DNA of 64,000 nt, taken from positions 128,275,388-128,339,387 of the forward strand of contig NC_134644.1 in assembly GCF_030463565.1 (NCBI RefSeq), in the 5' to 3' direction. Shown here in pieces: positions 53,701 through 61,894 of the stretch. This DNA is from Pelecanus crispus (Eukaryota; Chordata; Aves; Pelecaniformes; Pelecanidae). Position 1 is the first letter of the stretch; each line of letters begins with the position of its first letter. Under the pieces are notes generated by a model, which was given only the letters and a program-made list of their open reading frames with translations, made no database searches and was not told where the DNA came from. Made by a program: the position numbers and the translations under genes.

Positions 53701-56700
53701 GAAAAGTAACAGGTATATTCCTGCATCTCAAATGAGAGGATGATAGGATCTCTTCAATGCTATGGGCAATCATAAAAGAGCATCAGATTCAGGAGAACAG
53801 AACACCTGACTGAAAATTAAAAAGTTTGTTGTTAAGAGAAAAAGAAGAAAATCCCTTCAACTTAGGCTCTCTCTGTCTGACTTACTATCTGTCCTAAAAG
53901 CACCTGAATTAGAAGCACCTTTCTCTTCTTTGACTCTGTCAGAAAGCTAAGATTAGGATCTAAAATTAGAAGATCTTAATTCTATCCCACATCCTTAAAT
54001 ACAACTGTATTCAATGGAAAATAAATGACTAATTAAGGAAATTTGAAAATCCTACCCTGACATATCAGCAAACTTAAGGTTTTTTTTGGTTCTGTGTCTC
54101 TTGCAGAGCCTAAATTCTATTTCCAGGACCCAGTTATCATATGTGGGATTGTATTGCATCACATAACAATGCTAGATTTAATCTCAAAAGGATACAGAAG
54201 TCTCTCTGTAGGAAATTAAAAGCACACACTTCTCAAAAAAGAGACTTGTATCCAATTTACTCCCGTTTCATTCAGAGTACAGCAATTCCTTCCCATACCT
54301 TTTGTGTGAATATGAAGAAATAAATGATAATCCAGTATGACTCTAAAGATTGATACTTGAAAATTTTAGTTAGTGTGAAGCTGAGAAATAGGAGAAATAC
54401 AACATATGCTAACTTATGTGCATACATTTTGAAAAGAAACATAAACCATGGCATACCAGATATGAACTAAGTATGCTTCAATCTCTTTTCTTCACAGTCT
54501 AAGAAAGACCTGATTAAAACTAATGGTCACTGACTTCCAAACCTGAATTCTGCATTCTCCTCTTGAATAGTTGGCAATCACCTAATAAAGTGGATTCATG
54601 TTATCTACCTTGTGATTTCACCAGATTCGGATGGCTACAGTAAAATAAGACTTATTTTTTTCTTCCTGTGCTTCACAAATGCATAAAACTAAAGAAGAGA
54701 TATCTTATCAAATGTAATCCATAATACATTTTTTTAAAAGTCAGACAAAGAAGAACAGCAGATAGCAGACAACAGAAAAGTGTTTGTTTGACCCAATTTG
54801 GCTATTTATCTTAATTAAATTAATGAAGATTTTAAACACTATTACCACATGTAGCCAGTGTAAATTAGTAGCCTATCATTTATCAGAGACACTTTTAAAA
54901 GTGAATCTACTGTGGCATGCTCTGCACAGGAAACACTACAAAGTCAGCACAAGAACCAGCCTTTTAAAACATACATACATCCCTCTACAATCAAATTAAA
55001 CAATTTCTGGTATCATAAAAAATTATGTTCCCAGTGTTTTAAAATGTTACTTGGAAGCAACACCTTTAAGCATAACATCTTGGATAAAAAAAAGATCCAA
55101 TCATTTTTAAAAGGATGATCTACTTTCCTGAGCATCTTTTTAAGCAATAGGGAAAGTGGACTTTCAACCTTTCTTCTTTACCCTTCTGTTTCTCAGAAGC
55201 ACTGAGAGAAGGCTTCTCAATTATAACACACTTCCTTCATGGACCTGAAGGTAAGCTCTACATTAATTAGTGTGGACCAACAGGAGAAAATCTGTTGAGC
55301 AAAACAACTGGTGCTGAGACTGAGTACATGACATCCACCCTGTATTTATTTCAGGTCACGGAGGGTTGTGTGTGTGTATGTGTTTGTCTCTCTTTTAATA
55401 CTTTGATCTAGCTCTACTGTAGTCCTGTGGACTAAATGCCTGTTAGTGGTTGGAGTTCATTTTCCAGTTTAGTTTTATCCAAAACAAATCTAGTCTGCAT
55501 GCTCTCGGACCACTCTACAATTAAAAACAAAGCACAGTAAATGGGAACAATCAGACTTGCTTTGAAAGGACATTCTTGACCTGAAGTACTATGCAAAAAA
55601 ATCCTGAAATTCACAGATACCAGGATAGGTAATAGGGAAGCACTTTCCACTCAGTTTGACATGAGATGACAGACAGCCTAAGTTACGTCAGGTTGCCAGA
55701 GATCATGAAGGTAGTGCCAGTAGGCACCAGTAGGCCGTGACAAAAAAAAAGAAAAACCCTATCAATGCAATGTTGTCCCAAGTGCAACCAAATGCACTTT
55801 TCCCCCCACTACACACTCAGTTATATCTACCTATAAGAACAACAAAAGTGTTACTTTTAACGTTCCCATTTGACTTTGTCCTTTTAAAGAAGTAGTCTAA
55901 TACCATTTGGGGATTGCTGACAGATGATTCCATAAGCTGGACTATGACCACATCCAGGTTTTTCAGCAGCTGCTGATTGATGGTTTCCGAGAACAGGCTG
56001 TAGAAATACTGTCCATGAGAGAAATTGATCAGGTTCTTCTGAGATGCTCCTGATAATGGCACAGATAACACCACCGTGTTCAACAGCAGACTTACTAGCT
56101 CATCACACTGTGAAAATTAAGGTATAGAGACAGTTACCTCAAGCACATTAAGTTCCACTCATTTCTTACAAAAGTGCATGAGTTTTTTAAAGCTTCCATC
56201 CCAAACTCTTTTATGTTACCAGAAAGCACAAAAATAAAGCACAAACAGAATACGGAAATGTTTGTTATCTACAACTGTCATTCAATTAAACCAAAGAATC
56301 CTTACAGTTCCTCTGTAGGATTATGAATAAAACATCAGCCTCATCCACCCAAAATATGGGTAGAAGACTACTGATGATGAGTATTAAATGATGATTTCAG
56401 TATTAAAACTGGAGAACTGTATCCTACCTGGTCATTAATAGCAAAAGCTAGCTGCAGGAGTCTATCAGCTAATCGCTTACTGCTGATTTCTAATGATGGA
56501 AGAGATATCCTTTCACCCCCAGGTGCAATACTTTTATAAACAACTGAAAGAAGCTTAGAGCCAACTGAGAAATGAGGCTTTTCATCCTACAGAAATAAAC
56601 AAACAAGTGACAATTAATATAAGCTGAAAAAAATAACATAGAAGCCTTCCAATCCACCTGTATAGCTAATGAAAACAGTTGAATTCCAGGTAATTTTCTT

Positions 56701-59700
56701 ATAAACCGATGCAAATGTATCATGACAAGACACCTTTCTAACTGAGGAACAAGATTTTTAACCAGACAACCCTGTTGTGTACAAAGTTCAGAACAAACTA
56801 ATTGTCATTTGAAAATCTTCAAAAGATTCTGATCCTCCTCCAGATTTTTTTCAGATAACAACACTGCTACAGAAACAAAAATGAACAGCTTAGTCAGGAT
56901 GGGTGGGCCACAAAAGCCCACCATAAATCATGCAGCTCCTTGAATATTGCGATCCTACAATCACAGCTCTAGCTTTTGTTTAGACATAGAGGATATACGG
57001 CAACCACCCCACAGAAATTAAATATTTTGTTACTTGCTAAATATAGCCTTGCTCACCAGTAGACAAATTCTCTCAGTCCTTGTGGCTGTTGCATAGCTTG
57101 TTTTCCTTCAATTACCCAAAGTAAAATAGATTGACTACAATCAGAAGCTTAGTAGAAAGAATTCTTTTGAGTAATACAGCCTAGACGCCACCCCCCAACC
57201 GCCCTCCATCCTGTTTTCCTGCAACTCAGACCCACTATATTGTTTCTGATCAGCCAGAATGTATTTCTTTTCTAACTTCCCTCATCACTTTGAATGTTCT
57301 CTGTTCAAAAACTGTTGAAAAATGCCTCCTTTATGGGACAATAAATCCTGATTTTTTGAGCTTTCACTCTTGTGAAGCTCACTAAAAAGAAGTTTTAGGT
57401 AGATTCTGGTTGCCACCAGGCCCTGGAAATTGGAGAAAGACAGACATAATTATGAAGATCGTTCAAACCTCAGTATTGTGCTACTCAGATTTGTAGATAA
57501 ACATAAAACATTTATTTCTGAGCCTCAGAACACCAGCTTTTCAACACCAGCTCTTTACTGTTGATCTCACTTTACACAACGTCTTCATCTGATCTGTTCT
57601 CTGTTTTCATACTGGCCTTTTCATAGAAAAAGCTCTTTACTGTATAAAAATATTCACCATTATTTTCTGGATAAACAATTACCTGACTGTGAAGAACAGA
57701 ATGCAGCAGGCCAGATTTCTGGAGTTGCTTGCAGGCAGAAAGGACAGCACTAAACCTAACTTGATCAAAACGTGCATCTGAGTTAAACAGATCAACAGAA
57801 CAGAGGTCCTCAAGGCTAATGAGAACAGAGAAGCAATAACGTTACATTGGTGGAGAGCTCCATGTGCAACCATACACAACATTATTTACTTTCCATTTCT
57901 CATGGTGAGTGGCATTTGTTCTGGATTCATGCTTACCAGAAAGCCCCTGCTTACCTCTGTGGTGTGATTCTTCTTTTTATGCACAGTTTCAAAGATTCGT
58001 TATAGGGAGATTTCGTCAAAGCTTTCATGAGTCTTACGGAGATATCTGGGAGATTTTTCATGACTTGCACATCAGCAGTGTTAAAGCCTACATGTGATGG
58101 ATCACACACTGTCATCACCAGAAGCTCTATAAGGCTTGCATTAAGCAATTCTTTCTCGAGTAGCTAGAAAAAATAAAACATCAAATAAAAGCTTTATTTA
58201 AAAATCCATTTAGATTTCCCTATTTTATTCTTCATAACTCATCATTAGTCCTTATATCTAAAATGAAACAAAAGACGAAACAGTAACTATTCTCACCAAG
58301 TGACATTCTTTCTGTATGAAACGTCTGACTTTCAGTCAATCGTGCTAATACACAGAAATTAAGTATCTACAAAAATATACATAGGATATATGCTATCTCA
58401 TCAAACTGCAAATAAAATCTTTTATGTCCACATAGGCCTGTTTCAGTCTTGTTTATACACCTGTAATCACCTTGAAATCCAGATGTACACCTCTGTGCAC
58501 ATTATTAGAGATATTTAAGAGACAGTCAGTCTCAGAAACAAACCTGGCAGTGTAAATTTCATAAGAGACTCATAAATCCTATACTTTCTATAGTTAAATA
58601 CAGTTTATATTGCATCAAAGCCAGGCAAATGGAGAGACCTGAATATCTATACTGAATTCAAGAAAGAATTGCCACAATCTGCCTTTCTGCCTTTTAAGCA
58701 GCTATCACCTCCACACATTTAAGGCCATCAGGAGCCATGCAGGAAATAGTCACTGCAAGTACTCCATAGAGAATGACAATCTCATAATCAATATACAGCA
58801 GTCTCATAGTCAACATACAACTGAATATACAGGAAATACTAATTCCTCTAATGAGAACTACATCAACCACTAAAATTAACTGTGCAATATAATTCTTTTC
58901 ACTTACAGGCAAAGACCATAACAGTTCGCGATGCTTAGTCATCGATTTCAATTAAAGCACCTCTAAAGCTGATATTCTCCAGCACACTAACATCACAGTG
59001 AAAACACAAATCTTTACGTATAGATTTTGTATCTTTTATTTGCTACAGATTTTAGTGCCTACCTTCCAGAAATCCTGCTGACATGTTTCCAGGATCATGG
59101 TGACAAACTCCATGATTCGAACTATAATGGTACACTTGCTGTAATTATACATGTCTCTCTCTTGTGGACTGAACATGCTGCCTTTTGAACTGCAATCAAA
59201 GCACTGCTCTGCTGCGTGGATGTCATGCAAAGCAATAGTTTCAAGGAAGAACTGCACAGCCTCCAAGAATGAGGATCTTTCATTTACACCTAAGAAGAAT
59301 TATACTAAGTTGAAATGATACAGCAGCTCTCAACTTTTAAATATATTATTTTGTGTTGGGAAGGAAACAGTTGTACTGAGATGATAAACAGAAAACCATC
59401 ACGTCACACCAGTATTTTCTGAAAGTCATATGCCAGTTCCAAATATTAACATTCTGTGCAGTGAAGGGTAGCTTTCTACTTATTAATCACTATAAGCCCT
59501 TATTAATGATACTGATTTAAGCATGTGTAATGAGAAGGATGAAAATTTTAAATCCCTAGTTTTGAATCATTTGGCCCAATGCTAACTGCATTCAACAGTG
59601 ATTGTACAATACTCTTTTAAACCAAGACAGAGAAGACACTGACAGACTACCTAGAACTTGTACAAGAATTCATATATGAAGTAACTATGCAACTGTACTG

Positions 59701-61863
59701 TCAGTGATAAAAAATATTTTGTTTAGATGAGCATGAATAAAAAAAACTTTTTGATAGAGACACAATGGCTAGACGAGGTATTACTACGCACATGATCAAA
59801 ATTCAAATACAAGGCTTCTGGACCTGATGCAGTTGAAGCCTTAGGAACTGAAGGTAATACGCACAAGGCTTAAAGTGAAAAGGGACTTAATTCATTGCTT
59901 TCTGATAGCTCCCTCCAGACATTAATACAGAGCGGGTAAACAGCTTTGGAACGATTTTAAAAAAAAAAACCAACCAAACAAAAAAACCCAACTATTGCTC
60001 GCCTCAGCAGAGGGAAATTAGCTGTACAGCATAATTTTTTTAAGATGAGCTAGAATAAAAGAAGTTGCTGGCGAGTGGATGACTGAGAGACAGAAATGTA
60101 AAGGTTATTTCTAGGACTAAACCGAAACATTTTAAGATACACTATTAACAAAGTACTACTTAATCAAAAAACATCCAGGGCAACAACTCTGATTGGAACC
60201 TTTGGGAGAATTTGTAAAATTCATCAACTCTACATTTAAGAAAAAAGCTTCAAGTCCCAGTTAGAAACTCATCTTGGATGGGCTTTGTGTAACAGACATG
60301 AATGAAACTACAGATAATCGCTCACCCAGTATTTCATGAGGTTTGATCATTCGCAGCTCAAAGAATGTATTGTAGCAGTCCAGTGCTGCTAAGAACATAT
60401 CCATCCACCGCATGACAGTCTGTAAACTGAAGGGCTCCTGCATACCACGGAGAGTTGGCTGAGAAAGGATCCCAGATGGACTTTTGGCATCGCTGCCACC
60501 TCCTTCAAATGTGTTAATGAGGAAAGAAACATCTCGGTTTTTTAGAACATTAGCCAGCCAAGAAGATGGAGACTTGTTTCCTGATAGAAATAAAACCACA
60601 AATATAAATTCTTTCAGAAAAACACATTTCAAGCTAGCAAGGAATTACAGGCAAACGGACCGACATGCTCAAGCTTTGTGTTTCAAACTGGACCCTCCAG
60701 CAGAGAAGGTATTGGTTCTGGTCTAGCCTTGGTCATACTACTTAAATTATGCACAAGGAGAATGTCAATTTGTGAGATACTGCCACTAGCTCCCAGTCAG
60801 CAAATACTGCCTTGCCTTCATAGCTAGATGCAACAGCAGCTCTAGGCCTGTAAGTTCCCCTTCCTTGCCGGAAGGAAGTTTGCAATAAAACCCTATTCTG
60901 TGCCCACAAACCCCGACGTTCTCACAATATTTGATTTCCAGTACAAGCAACTACTTGTTTCTATTTAACAGCAGTAAGTGAACAGACATTTACTTAAAAA
61001 ATAATTTTTCTTGTAATTAATACTTTGCACAGAAAACGTAGAGGGAAGGCACCCACAGTAGTTCGAAAGCAAAGATAATAATACATTGTGACTTACAATA
61101 CCTGGTAATAAAGGAACAAATTCATAGAAGAGCTCCATGGCTTTATGCCGGCACTCTGTCTGAGGTCGTCCACACTGCACTAAGAGCCACATGACAATGT
61201 CCAGAAGACACACTGACTTAGTAGCTGGAAATCCTCTGCACAAAAATACTAGGGATTAACAGTCCTCATGACATCTACCAAGAAGCCATAGTCTTCCAGT
61301 CAAAAAAAATCAAAATGTTCCATGAGCATTATGAATGTCCTTTTATCTATCTAACCAAAACCCATCTACATTACAGGGAAGAGCTCTTCTACAAGGACGT
61401 CTTGTGCAGCATTCCTTTCTCCCTACTCTGCTTTGGATCCCCAGAGCATAGTCTTTGGGGCAACATTTTGAAAAACAGGATCAGGTATCTTTCCTTCTCT
61501 TTGTAACACTCCAAGAGACAAAAATGGAGACTAAAGTTTAATAAGCCTGCAGTTTTATCCCATCCCTAATTGTCCAGTCTCCTAACTTACCATATGCCAC
61601 AGCAGTGAGTGTTAGCTCCCAGATTCCACTCATCTGGTTTTTTTAGGATCACAGGATAATTCAGGTGAAATGGACCTCATGAGGTCTCTAGCCCAACCTC
61701 CTGCTCAAAGCAGGGTCAGCTAGCTATGTGATCAGACCAAGTGACTCAGGGCTTCCTCCAGCCTGATGCTGAATGCATTCCTGCTTCTTCCACCTTTTTC
61801 ACTAGCTCTCTTTAATCACTGATCATCCTGCTATTGCTTGTCCTACTTCTGCTAATACCAACA

Positions 61864-61894
<31 letters not shown>
